In this document: in pieces, positions 51,730 through 52,340 of the stretch
Numbering within the stretch: the stretch's first letter is position 1
Layout of the letters: every line of letters begins with the position of its first letter
DNA from: Paraperlucidibaca sp.
GTDB taxonomy: Bacteria; Pseudomonadota; Gammaproteobacteria; Pseudomonadales; Moraxellaceae
Assembly: GCA_018066805.1 (NCBI GenBank)
Contig: JAGPVX010000033.1
Location: 1-52,340, forward strand
DNA: 52,340 nucleotides
Direction: 5' to 3'
Translations under genes and position numbers: made by a program
Notes under the pieces: model-generated
What the model saw: only the letters and a program-made list of their open reading frames with translations
The model's database searches: none
Told to the model about the DNA's origin: nothing

Positions 51730-52340
51730 ATGCCTGAATTACCCGAAGTAGAAACCACCCGCCAAGGCCTCGCGCCGCATTGCATCGGCCGCCGCGTTAG
51801 CGAAGTTGCTGTGCATAACGCACGCCTGCGCTGGCCTGTGCCCGAATCATTAGCCGACACTCTCACTGGCCGCCTCATTCAGCGCATCGACAGACGTGGG
51901 AAGTACTTACTGCTGTATTGCGAGCACGAGTCCAACGGTCATGTTGGCGTGCTGATGGTGCATTTGGGCATGTCCGGCAGCCTGCGCTTAGTTGAGCCTG
52001 GCACCGATCGTAAAACCCACGATCATTTGGTGTTTAGTCTGAGCGATCGCGAAGACGATCTAGATGCCGAGCCGCAATGGGAATTGCGCTACCACGACCC
52101 GCGGCGCTTTGGTTGCTGCCTATGGCTGGAGCTACCCGTCGAGCAACACCCACTTTTGGTATCGCTGGGGCCCGAGCCATTAAGTGAAGCCTTCGATGAC
52201 CAACACCTATTTCGCCTCAGCCGCGGAAAATCTGCACCGATCAAAAGCTTTCTGATGGACAGTCACGTGGTGGTCGGTGTCGGCAATATTTACGCCAATG
52301 AAGCGCTGTTTCGCGTCGGCATCCACCCGCTACGCGAAGC
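51730..52340 (+). CDS. mutM: Formamidopyrimidine-DNA glycosylase, 3' part beyond window
   Basis: The first 203 codons of MutM (Fpg), a base-excision-repair glycosylase and AP-lyase for 8-oxoguanine. It begins PELPEVETTR with the catalytic N-terminal Pro and Glu; HLGMSGSLR, HDPRRFG and the helix-two-turns-helix region GVGNIYANEALFRVGIHP are present. The reading frame is open to the last base, so the zinc finger lies outside. It follows bufC by 19 bases and could be read through from the bufferin operon. Confidence 0.96.
   Translation, partial: MPELPEVETTRQGLAPHCIGRRVSEVAVHNARLRWPVPESLADTLTGRLIQRIDRRGKYLLLYCEHESNGHVGVLMVHLGMSGSLRLVEPGTDRKTHDHLVFSLSDREDDLDAEPQWELRYHDPRRFGCCLWLELPVEQHPLLVSLGPEPLSEAFDDQHLFRLSRGKSAPIKSFLMDSHVVVGVGNIYANEALFRVGIHPLRE

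Noticed and set aside
1..52340. CRISPR arrays, prophage or insertion sequences
   Set aside because: No regularly spaced repeats, no transposase or integrase coding, and no compositional break were seen.

Overview
The window reads as ordinary, gene-dense chromosome of a gammaproteobacterium, most likely in or near the Pseudomonadales. The supporting signs are ubiK-yifB beside a nitrogen-regulated divergent gene, rep next to a cytochrome c5 gene, divergent rpiA/ilvA, rpmB-rpmG, mutM, a GTP-type PEP carboxykinase, and many lipid- and terpene-type catabolic genes (two DUF2236/MpaB-like proteins, PF10118, a P450, an AtuA-type cluster, HSL-type esterase). I see no prophage, integrase, transposase or CRISPR array. 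The genus cannot be fixed by eye.

Layout, left to right. 1-418: start of an exported protein gene (possibly a TorF-type porin) behind a sigma-54 -24/-12 promoter with NtrC-like sites. 419-2246: ubiK and yifB, with a perfect hairpin reaching into the yifB ribosome-binding site. 2291-6949 (minus): four genes with overlapping stop/start codons, DUF2236 haem protein, cytochrome P450, HSDL2-like SDR and acyl-CoA dehydrogenase, with a palindrome on the predicted promoter; PF10118 is divergent. 8107-12338: rep, cytochrome c5 and a FadL-type porin, with strong hairpins between rep and the cytochrome. 12553-17053: tRNA-Arg(CCG), an AEC transporter, then a lipoprotein copper-radical oxidase overlapping an exported protein built from two related halves. 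17064-18371: phosphatase-like DUF442 protein and two half-size YeeE/YedE proteins (sulfur/persulfide type), downstream of rpiA; ilvA is divergent. 20656-23153: soluble PAS histidine kinase and a response regulator with a degenerate HD domain.

23286-28925 (minus): gcvT-gcvH-gcvPA-gcvPB-rlmI, a split-P glycine cleavage operon with an internal terminator. 29208-31034: pckG. 31137-34137 (minus): alpha/beta-hydrolase lipoprotein, second DUF2236 protein and a small membrane protein. 34264-41878 (minus): liuA-atuA-atuC-atuE-atuF, a branched-chain/acyclic-terpenoid acyl-CoA pathway (dehydrogenation, biotin-dependent carboxylation, hydration), divergent from an AraC-type regulator with helically phased direct repeats between them. 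43177-44707: HSL-type esterase and rpmB-rpmG. 44811-48608: penicillin-acylase-like lipoprotein and DUF815 ATPase.

The most interesting system is at 48629-51710. An ECF sigma factor and a very small HxxxCxxC anti-sigma factor are followed by an ECF-like promoter, a 95-residue exported peptide with six Cys-Gly motifs (mostly E-A/G-K-C-G), a DUF692 (MNIO) enzyme and a DUF2063 partner. This is a bufferin/HvfABC-type copper-handling RiPP locus. The C-terminal His-rich tail of the anti-sigma factor and the absence of the usual DoxX-type membrane gene set it apart. A copper-radical oxidase pair in the same window adds to the copper theme. mutM runs off the right edge.
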